Shown piece after piece: positions 8,637 through 17,369 of a DNA stretch of 64,000 nucleotides. The first letter of the stretch is position 1. The number at the start of each line of letters is the position of its first letter. A program made the translations under genes and the position numbers. The stretch spans positions 434,001 to 498,000 of the forward strand of contig BBYL01000010.1 of NCBI GenBank assembly GCA_001570385.1, given 5' to 3'. This stretch comes from Microtetraspora glauca (GTDB lineage Bacteria; Actinomycetota; Actinomycetes; Streptosporangiales; Streptosporangiaceae). A model generated the notes under the pieces. That model had not been told where the DNA came from, did no database searches, and saw only the letters and a list, made by a program, of their open reading frames with translations.

Positions 8637-8754
8637 CGGGTCTCCAGAAGGTCGTACCGGGCGAACTCGTTCGCGATCCGGATCAGTGGTGGGGTGCGGA
8701 CGTCTGGATCTCTTCGGCCGTCTCGCCGGCCATCGTGCGGGGGGCTGGACTCTT

Positions 8755-8876
8755 CGGCCGTCTCGCGGGTCATCGTGTGGTCAGCGCGTGGTCAGCGTGT
8801 CGGCCGTCTCGCGGGTCATCGTGTGGTCAGCGCGTGGTCAGCGTGTCGGCCGTCTCGCGGGTCATCGTGCGGTCAG
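8755..8876. repeat. 46-bp direct tandem repeat in the chsE1 leader
   Basis: Two near-identical 46-bp units occupy 8755-8800 and 8801-8846. A third partial copy starts at 8847 and a diverged copy precedes them at about 8715. Read on the minus strand, each unit contains an ATG followed by a short reading frame (M-T-R-E-T-A-D) that soon stops. The array lies between the KstR-type promoter and chsE1. The pattern suggests slippage-driven duplication of a leader or decayed coding segment. Confidence 0.7.
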
Positions 8877-8877
8877 C

Positions 8878-9033
8878 TCACCGGCCACCGCGCCGTCGCC
8901 GTCGCGGCAGTGGTCTCCGTCTCATCTCCACGGACATCTCGGCGGTCGTTTCGGAAGCCGCCTCCGAGATCGTCTCCGGGTCATCTCGGGCGGCCACCGG
9001 CACGGCATGGTGCCCCGCCACGGCATCGCTCAC
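8878..9033 (-). CDS. Possible small leader ORF upstream of chsE1
   Basis: A 51-codon frame begins at GTG 9033, preceded at good spacing by GGAGGAGG, and ends in an Arg-rich tail (R-R-R-R-R). It lies just inside the transcript expected from the KstR-type promoter at 9069. I do not recognise a family. The SD-like sequence is the only support, and the arginine run could reflect GC-rich noise. It may be a leader peptide, a decayed gene or not translated. Confidence 0.3.
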   Translation of the reverse strand: MSDAVAGHHAVPVAARDDPETISEAASETTAEMSVEMRRRPLPRRRRRGGR

Positions 9034-9068
9034 GTTGGCCTCCTCCAGAGGACGCTCCAACCGCAAAG

Positions 9069-9082
9069 TAGAACAGGGTCTA
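9069..9082. promoter_or_regulatory. KstR-type operator (one mismatch) before the chs operon
   Basis: TAGAACAGGGTCTA matches 7 of the 8 fixed positions of the mycobacterial KstR box TNNAACNNGTTNNA. On the minus strand it is followed by TACTTT, a plausible -10 element, in the same context (GTTCTACTTTGC) as the perfect box at 22778. It should control the chsE1-chsE2-chsH2-chsH1 operon and perhaps kstR. Confidence 0.65.
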
Positions 9083-9215
9083 ATCTCTGTCCAGTGCGTG
9101 ACCTCTCGTCTCCGTCAGGACATCCGACTGAAACAAGAAAGACATGCAAGGACGTCGTTCTTTGTGACTGGTGAGTAACCATCCAGCGGGGAAAGAAGTC
9201 AGATAACGTGTTCTT

Positions 9216-9893
9216 ATGCGCACTCCGCATGCCGCCACAGAGACCGCGACGCCGCACCCAGAAGGGGCTGCCAGCGTGGAGAACCACCCGACCGCCGGGA
9301 ACGCCGCGAACGCCGCAGCCACCCCGGGTGCCCGCACGCGAAGCCAGCTCCAGCGGCGTAAGCGCATCGTGCAGGCGGCGGCCGCACTCGCCTCGCGCGG
9401 AGGCGTCGAGGCCATGCAGATGCGGACCGTGGCCGAACGCGCCGGCGTCGCGCTTGGCACGCTCTACCGCTACTTCCCATCCAAGATGGATCTCGTCGTC
9501 GCGGTTGTGAGCGAGGAGATCGATCTCCTGGAGTCCAGCATCCAACGCCGTCCACCGAGCTCCCCGACCGCTTCCGGACGAGCAGTCGATGTCCTGATGC
9601 GGGCGGCCCGAGGGCTGATGCGCGAGCCCGAGCTCGCTGACGCGCTGCTCCGATCGCTGATCATGACCGAGGTCGAGACCCCGTTCGGCGACCGGATGGC
9701 CCGGCTCCTGCTCCGTGTCGCCGGCAACGGCCTCACCGTCGAACTGGCCACGGAGGACCAGCTCACCCTCGCCGACTCGCTCGCCAGCGTGTGGGTCCAC
9801 GAGCTGCTTGAGATGCTCCGCGGGCTGCGGACCTACGACCAGATCCAGCACCGGATCGAGATCGTCTCCTCCCGGCTGCTGGTCGACTTCTGA
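9216..9893 (+). CDS. kstR: TetR-family repressor of steroid catabolism, KstR-like
   Basis: This TetR regulator (up to 225 residues) has an N-terminal helix-turn-helix close to mycobacterial KstR: R-R-K-R-I, then M-Q-M-R-T-V-A-E-R-A and G-T-L-Y-R-Y-F-P-S-K. KstR represses cholesterol-catabolism genes by binding TNNAACNNGTTNNA and is released by steroid-CoA ligands. Boxes of this form lie at 9069, 9936, 14560, 18525 and 22778, supporting the call. Two starts are possible: ATG 9216, or GTG 9276 with a better ribosome site (GAAGGGG) and a length nearer KstR. A half-matching box (AACGTGTT, 9205-9212) just before the ATG suggests autoregulation and favours the later start. It is divergent from the chs operon. 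Confidence 0.85.
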   Translation: MRTPHAATETATPHPEGAASVENHPTAGNAANAAATPGARTRSQLQRRKRIVQAAAALASRGGVEAMQMRTVAERAGVALGTLYRYFPSKMDLVVAVVSEEIDLLESSIQRRPPSSPTASGRAVDVLMRAARGLMREPELADALLRSLIMTEVETPFGDRMARLLLRVAGNGLTVELATEDQLTLADSLASVWVHELLEMLRGLRTYDQIQHRIEIVSSRLLVDF

Positions 9894-9935
9894 ACCCGAC
9901 CTTCCCTGAACCAACCCCACCCTTCCACCGAAATA

Positions 9936-9949
9936 TGGAACCGGTTACA
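9936..9949. promoter_or_regulatory. Perfect KstR-type operator before fadA5
   Basis: TGGAACCGGTTACA fits TNNAACNNGTTNNA at all fixed positions. It lies 41 bp upstream of the thiolase start and after the end of kstR, so it should control the thiolase gene. Confidence 0.75.
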
Positions 9950-9966
9950 GTCCTGAACTGGAATAA

Positions 9967-11151
<1,185 letters not shown>

Positions 11152-11239
11152 CACCCTGATCGACTCTCGGAATTCGCCGCCGGGCGCGAACAGCCGACAC
11201 GGCCGACACGGCCGAGTTGACCGTTGTCCCGCCCGGCAG

Positions 11240-11530
11240 CCCCGAGAGGCATGAACCCAACCCCGGCGCCGACCGCCCGCAGAGACCACAGATCCGCAGA
11301 CCCACGGCCGCAGACCCACGGCCGTCGGCCGTTGGCCGTTGGCCACGTCCCCACAGCCCAGGCCCACAACCCACAACCCAGGCCCACGGCCCACGGCCCC
11401 ACAGACCACGGCCCCACAGACCACAGACCACAGACCCACGGCCGCACAGCCACAGCCCAGGCCGAAAGCCCACGGCCCCACAGGCCCAACGGCCCACAGG
11501 CCGGGGCCCACAGGACCATGGCGACAGCGA
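11240..11530. repeat. Low-complexity CCACA/GGCCCA-rich tract
   Basis: Almost 300 bases consist of irregularly repeated CCCACGGCC, CCACAGACC and CAGGCCCA-type words. Several frames on both strands stay open only because of this composition. I see no credible gene here. It lies between fadA5 and the FadR-type gene and may be a slippage-expanded spacer. Confidence 0.6.
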
Positions 11531-11570
11531 CAGCGGGGCATGGCTTCGCGTCCTCCGGCCATACACTTGG

Positions 11571-11585
11571 AGACATCCGATGTCT
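11571..11585. promoter_or_regulatory. 15-bp palindrome over the FadR-type gene start
   Basis: AGACATC-C-GATGTCT is a perfect palindrome with a one-base centre that overlaps the ATG at 11580. GntR/FadR regulators often bind their own promoter, so this is a candidate autoregulatory operator. If so, GTG 11622 downstream would be the true start. Confidence 0.55.
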
Positions 11586-12293
11586 AGGAGCCCGGCCTGG
11601 GGCTCTGGTGGGGTGCGTGGCGTGGCGGTCACCGACGCGGCGATTGACAGAATCAAAGAGATGATCATCTCGGGCGAGCTCGCCCCAGGTGATCGGCTTC
11701 CCAAGGAGGCCGACCTTGCCGAGCGGCTCGGGTTGTCGCGTAACTCGTTGCGCGAGGCCGTGCGGGCGCTCTCTCTCATCAACGTCCTGGACGTACGGCA
11801 GGGCGACGGCACCTATGTCACCAGCCTCCAGCCCAATCTGCTCCTCGACGCCATGTCCTTCGTGGTGGACTTTCATCGGGACGACACAGTTCTGCAGTTC
11901 CTGGAGGTACGGCGCATCCTGGAACCGGCCGCGACCGCCATGGCGGCGACCACCATGTCCGAAGACGACATCAAGGGCCTCCGCGAGATCCTCGACTCTC
12001 TTCCGGAGGATCCCAGCATCGAGCAACTCGTCGCCAACGACCTGGAGTTCCACCAGCACATCGCGGCCGGGGCGGGAAACGCCGTCCTCTGTTCCTTGAT
12101 CGAGAGTCTGTCCGGCCCGACGACCCGTGCCCGGGTGTGGCGCGGCCTCACCCAGGAGGGCGCGCTCGGCAAGACGCGCGAGCAACACGTCGCCATCTAC
12201 GAGGCGATCGCGGGCAGGCAGTCGGAACTGGCCAGAGCCTGGGCGACCGTCCACGTGGCCGGTGTGGAGGAGTGGCTCCGCAAGGCTCTTTAA
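11580..12293 (+). CDS. GntR/FadR-family transcriptional regulator
   Basis: This protein of about 237 residues has an N-terminal winged helix (L-A-P-G-D-R-L-P-K-E-A-D-L-A, then S-R-N-S-L-R-E-A-V-R-A-L) and a C-terminal all-helical FCD ligand domain with the metal-ligand pattern D-x3-H near D-L-E-F-H-Q-H-I. FadR-subfamily members sense acyl-CoAs or organic acids. Its place beside fadA5 suggests a catabolic role, but its targets are unknown. ATG 11580 has GGAG upstream. In-frame GTG 11622 is the alternative if the palindrome at 11571-11585 is an operator. Confidence 0.78.
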   Translation: MSRSPAWGSGGVRGVAVTDAAIDRIKEMIISGELAPGDRLPKEADLAERLGLSRNSLREAVRALSLINVLDVRQGDGTYVTSLQPNLLLDAMSFVVDFHRDDTVLQFLEVRRILEPAATAMAATTMSEDDIKGLREILDSLPEDPSIEQLVANDLEFHQHIAAGAGNAVLCSLIESLSGPTTRARVWRGLTQEGALGKTREQHVAIYEAIAGRQSELARAWATVHVAGVEEWLRKAL

Positions 12294-12347
12294 CTTGGGT
12301 TGCTCCTTGAGCGTCAGCATGGCCGAACCGCCTCGCAAATCCTTCAC

Positions 12348-12562
12348 GCTCAACCCGGCCCAACCGCCCCACAATTCAGGCTTAACACGACCTAACGGCC
12401 CTACGTCAGGCTCAACCCGGCAGAACCGCCGCACGAAACCGCCACGTCAACCTGACTAACCGGCCCCACGTTCACGCTCAACCTGACTAACCGGCCCCAC
12501 GTTCACGCTCAACCTGACTAACCGGCCCCACGTTCACGCTCAACCCGGCCTAACCGCCCCAC
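12348..12562. repeat. 31-bp tandem repeat array running into the NlpC/P60 gene end
   Basis: Three near-identical 31-bp copies sit at about 12451, 12482 and 12513 (measured at the word CCTGACTAACCGG). A diverged copy follows at 12544, and three more diverged copies precede them from 12348 at 30-36 bp spacing. The last copy supplies the stop codon and final residues (G-A-V-R-P-G) of the NlpC/P60 protein at 12540. The array separates two convergent genes. Confidence 0.75.
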
Positions 12563-14216
12563 GAAAGGTCGTCATGTAGTGGCGGGAGCTCAGGACGTCC
12601 ACCTTCTTGACCACGTCGCCTGTCTTCGGTGCGTGGATCATCATCCCGTCGCCGGCGTACATCCCCACATGAGTCGGTGCGGTGGTGGCGCCGCCGAAGA
12701 ACATCAGATCTCCCGGGCGTAGTTCGCTGAGAGGCACCCGGCGGCCCTGACGGAACTGGGTGCCCGTGTAGTGGCCGAGGCCGACCCCGGCCTTCGCCCA
12801 CGCCGCCATCACCAGGCCGGAGCAGTCGAAGCCGATCCGGGCGGCTCCCCTGCCGACCCCCTTGCTCGGCCCCTCGGCCGCTCCGCCGCCCCACGTGTAC
12901 GGCGTGCCGAGCCAGCTCTCCGCCGCCTTGACCGCGAGCTCACCCCGTGTCTCGACCGGAGTGTCCTTCTCACGGACCGTGGCTTGTTCATCCGGTCCCG
13001 GACCACCTGGGACGTCCTGCTGCCCGGTTGCGACCGACCCATCCGTGACCGACCCGTCTCCGACGGACCCATCCGTGACCTGCCCAGTTGCGACCAATCC
13101 GCCTATGTCCCGCCCATCCGCGACCGGCCCAGTTGCGACCGACCCGCCCATGTCCCGCCCGTCCATGACTGGCCCCTCCATGACTGGCCCATCCATGACC
13201 TGAACATCGGGACTCTGCGTCACCGGTAACCACTCGCCCGGAGTCCGCACGCCTGGGCTCCGCAGCACCGGGAGCCGCACTCCTGGCTCTGGCACCACCT
13301 CGTCCACAGCATCGAAACACCGGTCGAGCATGTTCAACAGCTTCGACGTGGGCATGTCGGCGGGGTCCGGCGCGAACATCCCTCGGGGCCAGGGCGTGTC
13401 GCCGCCCTCCCAGATCCAAGGGGTGTCGCCCCCGTCCCGGAGCCAGGGTGTGTCGCTGCCCTCCCGGGGCCAAGGCGTGTCGCCGTACACCCACAGGGGC
13501 CACGGGTGGGCGCGCAACGCTTCCTGTTGCCGCCCTTGGTTTGCTCGCCGCCGCTCTTCCCAGCTCTCTATCAGCGGCTCCGGCGGCCGCATTGCCCGCT
13601 GCCACTGCTGCAGGCTCACCCGCCATCGCGTCGACAGCGCGGGTCGCCGCCTCTCCTCGCTCACCCGTGATCGTTCTGGCCGGATCCATTGCCGTGCCGG
13701 CCGATCTGCTCCTTGTGGGGCCGGGGCGGCCGTCGTAGGTCGCGCTGCCCGGAGCGTCCGCGACTCCCACCTGAGGACCCGGCGCTCCACCCAGCGGATG
13801 AGATCGTCATCGCCCGCCGAACCCACGGCAGGCGGGCGCGATCGGCCGACCACGCCGAGTGCGGCCTCATGCGGGGACTGGAGCAACTCCCATCGTCGCG
13901 CCTGAGAAGCACCCTGCGGCACGTCTCCCGCGCCGTTCCAGTGATGTGCCCCTTGCGGTCGCCGGGGGCCGTAGCCGTCCGGTGGGCGGCGGTCAGGACC
14001 GTCTGACGACCGGATGTCGCCCGGCCACCGCGGCGGCGGCTCGGGCGGTGGACAGGAGTTCGGGGACGCCCCCGACTCGGGAACCGGGATTCCGGGGACG
14101 CCCGTCGTGGGGCCGGTGATCGTCACTCCGGCGATGGCCGTGGCACCGAGCTTGATGGCGAGCATGATGGGGATCAACGCGCTCCTCCTGGGTCCGATGA
14201 GATCGAGGCCCAGCAT
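12540..14216 (-). CDS. NlpC/P60 cell-wall peptidase with repetitive N-terminal region
   Basis: About 558 residues. The last 125 form an NlpC/P60 domain with the catalytic Cys in F-D-C-S-G-L and the His in T-H-V-G-M-Y-A-G, so it should cut peptidoglycan stem peptides. The long middle part is unusual: four 9-residue copies around D-T-P-W, then a Val/Asp/Gly-rich run with repeated V-A-T-G and D-G-S-V words. A short hydrophobic stretch near the N-terminus (I-M-L-A-I-K-L-G-A-T-A-I-A-G-V) could be a membrane or export signal. The start is uncertain: ATG 14216 lacks a clear ribosome site and the frame continues to 14387. The C-terminus comes from the repeat array. Confidence 0.72.
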   Translation of the reverse strand: MLGLDLIGPRRSALIPIMLAIKLGATAIAGVTITGPTTGVPGIPVPESGASPNSCPPPEPPPRWPGDIRSSDGPDRRPPDGYGPRRPQGAHHWNGAGDVPQGASQARRWELLQSPHEAALGVVGRSRPPAVGSAGDDDLIRWVERRVLRWESRTLRAARPTTAAPAPQGADRPARQWIRPERSRVSEERRRPALSTRWRVSLQQWQRAMRPPEPLIESWEERRRANQGRQQEALRAHPWPLWVYGDTPWPREGSDTPWLRDGGDTPWIWEGGDTPWPRGMFAPDPADMPTSKLLNMLDRCFDAVDEVVPEPGVRLPVLRSPGVRTPGEWLPVTQSPDVQVMDGPVMEGPVMDGRDMGGSVATGPVADGRDIGGLVATGQVTDGSVGDGSVTDGSVATGQQDVPGGPGPDEQATVREKDTPVETRGELAVKAAESWLGTPYTWGGGAAEGPSKGVGRGAARIGFDCSGLVMAAWAKAGVGLGHYTGTQFRQGRRVPLSELRPGDLMFFGGATTAPTHVGMYAGDGMMIHAPKTGDVVKKVDVLSSRHYMTTFRGAVRPG

Positions 14217-14698
14217 CTGAGCCGGTGGCCCGGCGGCAGATGGCCGAAAGCGGTTCTGGGGATAAGTATCAGGCTGTGGACGAACTCGCGATCCGGCTCG
14301 CCCTCGGCTCGGCAAGCCCCCTACTGCCGGGGCCGCGCTGCCGAGGCCGACGGTCTTGCCCGCCGGCGAGGCGCGACGAAGGCACATGGTCAGCCCGGAA
14401 GTCGGGTACTCCCGGGCCGGGCGGCGGGGCGGGACAGCGGAGCCGGGGAGCGCTGATCACAGGACGTACCTGGCGGAGCTCTGTCATGATCGCGGCGATG
14501 CCACCCGTTACGCCACGCCCGCGGTCACCGCCCTCCTTGACGGACACGGCACCTCGTAATAGAACACGTTCCAGAAAGAGAAACTGCCAAGCGCTTGATT
14601 GAGTACGTGCCTCGGCGCAGCACGAGGCTCCCCGCGTCCACACCTGCCGAATCGATCCCGATCTTCCCAGGCCACGTCTCTCCAGTAGGTGACTCCCT
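14217..14698. other. Intergenic region upstream of the P450 gene
   Basis: This 482-bp stretch separates the divergent NlpC/P60 and P450 genes. It holds a KstR-type box at 14560. Open frames on both strands have no recognisable content. The P450 ribosome site (AGTAGGTGA) is at the right end. Confidence 0.5.
14560..14573. promoter_or_regulatory. Perfect KstR-type operator before the P450 gene
   Basis: TAGAACACGTTCCA matches TNNAACNNGTTNNA fully. It is 126 bp upstream of the P450 start. CYP125/CYP142 genes of mycobacteria are likewise under KstR control. Confidence 0.75.
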
Positions 14699-15904
14699 GT
14701 GCTAATCAATGTCGTCGACCAGGACTACTACGCGCGGCACGGGGTGCCGCACGAGCAGCTCAAATGGCTGCGGGACAACGCCCCGGTGTTCTGGCACGAG
14801 GGCGACGCCGAACTCGGCTGGCCGGGTTTCTGGGCGGTGACCAAGCTCGAGGACGTCGTGCACGTTTCCCGGCACTCCGACCTCTTCTCCTCCTCACGCC
14901 GCCTGGCGCTCTTCAACGAGCTGCCCGAGGAGGAAAGGGAACTGCAGCGGATGATGATGCTCAACCAGGACCCGCCCGAGCACACCCGTAGGCGCTCCCT
15001 GGTCAATCGCGGCTTCACGCCCCGGGTGATCTCCCTGCTCGAAGAGCACATCCGGGACATCTGTCACCGGCTGATCGACGACGCCGAGGGCAAGCCCGAC
15101 CTGGACTTCGTCACCGACATCTCCGCGCCGCTGCCGCTGTACGTGATCTGCGAGCTTCTCGGCGCACCGGTCGAGGACCGGGACAAGATCTTCGAGTGGT
15201 CCAACCGGCTGATCGGGAGCGAGGACCCGGACTACGCGACGACCCCGGAGGAAGGCCAGGCCGCGGCGGCCGAGGTCTACGCCTACGCCGGAACGCTGGC
15301 CGCGGCCCGCAGGGAGGATCCGCGCGACGACATCGTCACCAAGCTCATCCAGCCGACGGACGGCGGCGAGGTGCTGACCGAGGACGAGTTCAACCTGTTC
15401 GTCCTGCTCCTCATCGTCGCGGGCAACGAGACCACCCGCAACGCGGCGACCGGCGGAATGCTCGCGTTCTTCCAGCATCCGGAGCAGTGGGCCCGCCTCG
15501 TGGCGGACCGCGCCCTGGCCCGGACCGCCGCCGACGAGATCGTCCGCTGGGTGTCCCCCGTCAACCTCTTCCGCCGTACGGCCACCACCGACACGGAGAT
15601 CCGGGGGCAGAAGATCACCGAAGGGGACAAGGTAGTGATCTTCTACGCCTCGGCGAACCGGGACGCCGACGTCTTCACCGATCCGGACGTCTTCGACATC
15701 GGCCGGGACCCCAACCCGCAGATCGGCTTCGGCGGCGGCGGGGCGCACTTCTGCCTCGGCAACCACCTGGCCAAGCTGGAGCTCAGGGTGCTCTTCGAGG
15801 TCCTGTCCGAGCGGTTCCCCCGGATCAGCCAGGCCGGCGAGGCGACACGGCTCAGGTCCAACTTCATCAACGGCATCAAGTCATTGCCCATAGCACTGCG
15901 CTGA
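14699..15904 (+). CDS. Cytochrome P450, CYP125/CYP142-like
   Basis: This 401-residue soluble P450 carries the I-helix threonine in A-G-N-E-T-T-R (near 240), the K-helix E-I-V-R, and the haem ligand Cys in F-G-G-G-G-A-H-F-C-L-G-N (near 350). The early helix-C segment (D-P-P-E-H-T-R-R-R) and the ending (F-I-N-G-I-K-S-L-P-I) resemble CYP125, CYP142 and CYP124, which oxidise the terminal methyl of the sterol side chain. The KstR box at 14560 strengthens a sterol 26-hydroxylase role. Electrons could come from the ferredoxin at 23324-23518. GTG 14699 has an adequate ribosome site. The exact CYP family needs a sequence-identity comparison. Confidence 0.85.
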   Translation: MLINVVDQDYYARHGVPHEQLKWLRDNAPVFWHEGDAELGWPGFWAVTKLEDVVHVSRHSDLFSSSRRLALFNELPEEERELQRMMMLNQDPPEHTRRRSLVNRGFTPRVISLLEEHIRDICHRLIDDAEGKPDLDFVTDISAPLPLYVICELLGAPVEDRDKIFEWSNRLIGSEDPDYATTPEEGQAAAAEVYAYAGTLAAARREDPRDDIVTKLIQPTDGGEVLTEDEFNLFVLLLIVAGNETTRNAATGGMLAFFQHPEQWARLVADRALARTAADEIVRWVSPVNLFRRTATTDTEIRGQKITEGDKVVIFYASANRDADVFTDPDVFDIGRDPNPQIGFGGGGAHFCLGNHLAKLELRVLFEVLSERFPRISQAGEATRLRSNFINGIKSLPIALR

Positions 15905-16014
15905 CGCCGGGTCAGGCGCTCCGAACGCAGGCCGCATCGGAGCGCCCGACTCTCTGAGGCCGGGGGCGGGAGGCCACACCCCCGAACCGCCGCGCCCCCA
16001 AGCGCCGCGCCCGA

Positions 16015-16962
16015 TCAGTACGGCGGCCTCCACGCGGCGGCCTGCTCCGGCCACGGCTCTCCCGGCGGCGGCCACCAGTCGCTCTCGCGCGTGAAAGGGG
16101 CCGGATCACGCTCGATGGCGGGATAGGTCATGCGCTGATGCCCGGACGGCCACCTCCTGGCGGATCGGGACGACGCCGGCGAAGCGCTCTCGGTGGATTC
16201 GTCGTCGCGGGCGGTCGCGCCTTCTTCGCGCTCTGCCGCACGCGGATCGCCCACGGACTCCAGCGCCGCTTCGAGCAGCCGGCAACGCCGCTCGGCTTCG
16301 ATCTGGCGTCTTCGCGCGTACGTCAACCGCTGTTGCAGCGTCTCGATCTCCGCGAGCAGTTGGTCACGTTCCCGCTCCTGCTCCCGCAGGAGCCCGATTT
16401 CCGCCTGTGTACGTTCGCGTTCATCCGTCCAGGCGGCGCGCAACTGTCGGCTGTCCCTGATCAACTCCTCGACCTGCTGTTCACGGGCCGCCAGGACCTC
16501 CTGCAGGCTTTTCACCTGATTCCGTGTCTCGCGCAGTTCGGTCGTCGCCGTGGCCAGTTGGTCCGTCACGACCTGCACCTGGAACGCATGCTTGTCGCGC
16601 GATTCCAACGCGCGAAGATGCAGATCGTGAAGATGCTCCCGGACTTCTGTCGTGACGGGTCTTCCTCTCGCCTTGGTCAGCTCGCCGAGTAGGCCGTCAA
16701 GAAACGGACGGGCGGGAATCCTGCGACCACTCAGATAACGGGACAGCGCCCCCTTGTCCATATAGTTCAGCGCCGCGTACTGCCCTAGGGACATGTGTAG
16801 CATTCCGAAGATCTCGCGTAGTTGCCCGGCGAATTCCCGGACCTCACGTTCCAGATCGTCCGGCAACGCGCAGAGCTCGCCGGGCCCTGTCCCACCGCGC
16901 TTCGCGGGCTCCAATGTTCCGGCCATGAGCAGATCGTCGCCCACATCGCCGAACGACTCCAT
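16015..16962 (-). CDS. XRE-type DNA-binding protein with coiled coil
   Basis: About 315 residues. An N-terminal helix-turn-helix (Q-Y-A-A-L-N-Y-M-D-K-G-A-L-S-R-Y-L-S-G-R-R, residues about 62-82) resembles actinobacterial XRE proteins. Residues about 130-245 form a long charged coiled coil rich in Glu, Arg, Gln and Leu. The C-terminus is disordered and Pro/Trp-rich. Members of this group are common in filamentous actinomycetes, usually with unknown targets. The divergent small gene at 17115 is separated by a perfect 15-bp inverted repeat that may be its operator. The start could also be ATG 16926. Confidence 0.65.
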   Translation of the reverse strand: MESFGDVGDDLLMAGTLEPAKRGGTGPGELCALPDDLEREVREFAGQLREIFGMLHMSLGQYAALNYMDKGALSRYLSGRRIPARPFLDGLLGELTKARGRPVTTEVREHLHDLHLRALESRDKHAFQVQVVTDQLATATTELRETRNQVKSLQEVLAAREQQVEELIRDSRQLRAAWTDERERTQAEIGLLREQERERDQLLAEIETLQQRLTYARRRQIEAERRCRLLEAALESVGDPRAAEREEGATARDDESTESASPASSRSARRWPSGHQRMTYPAIERDPAPFTRESDWWPPPGEPWPEQAAAWRPPY

Positions 16963-16994
16963 AAGGAAATGGAATCAGGTGTTGCCAACCTCGT

Positions 16995-17030
16995 CGCAAC
17001 ACCCGTTGCGGGTCGGCAACGGGTGTTGCG
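16995..17030. promoter_or_regulatory. Perfect 15-bp inverted repeat upstream of the XRE gene
   Basis: Arms CGCAACACCCGTTGC (16995-17009) and GCAACGGGTGTTGCG (17016-17030) match exactly around a six-base centre. An extra GTTGCC word at 16981 suggests a further half-site. It lies 33 bp before the XRE start and 85 bp before the small membrane gene. An operator for the XRE protein is the simplest reading. A terminator is less likely because no gene ends here. Confidence 0.65.
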
Positions 17031-17114
17031 GGGGACGCGCACCCCCCTCTTCCTCTGGCAGCGTTCTCGCTACACGGCATATGAGCCATCCGGGAGGTGG
17101 GGGCATTGGAGTCG

Positions 17115-17357
17115 ATGCTCGGGATTCTCTCTTCGCTGCCCCGCCGGCAGCGCGTGCTGATCATCGCCATCGCGTTCATTCCGATGACGTTGGTCACCTT
17201 GTGCTGCGCACCGGCGTTGATCGTGCTGCCATTCTTTCCGGGCGGAGTCGATCGCACGCGGACGCTCATCGCCGCGCTTGTCACATGGTCGCGGACGATA
17301 CTTCTCGGAAGTCTCGACGGACACCATTCCGCGCGGAACGCTCGGCGGCCGAATTGA
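17115..17357 (+). CDS. Small hypothetical membrane protein
   Basis: A frame of about 80 residues begins at ATG 17115, with an in-frame GTG at 17097 as an alternative. It has two hydrophobic stretches (V-L-I-I-A-I-A-F-I-P and L-V-T-L-C-C-A-P-A-L-I-V-L-P-F-F) and a basic C-terminus. GGAG precedes the ATG at close spacing. I do not recognise the family. It is divergent from the XRE gene and convergent with gmd, so it is transcribed alone. Confidence 0.45.
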   Translation: MLGILSSLPRRQRVLIIAIAFIPMTLVTLCCAPALIVLPFFPGGVDRTRTLIAALVTWSRTILLGSLDGHHSARNARRPN

Positions 17358-17369
17358 AATCCCGCCCGA

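Noticed and set aside
9202..9215. A second KstR box directly at the kstR ATG
   Set aside because: The core AAC-N2-GTT is present but both flanking T and A are missing. I kept it only as a hint for autoregulation.
11217..11664. Pro/His/Arg-rich frames through the CCACA tract
   Set aside because: All frames there are kept open by the repeat composition, and none shows a recognisable domain.
14225..14709. Overlapping frames between the NlpC/P60 and P450 genes
   Set aside because: No start signal, no domain, and the sequence is better read as a promoter region with a KstR box.
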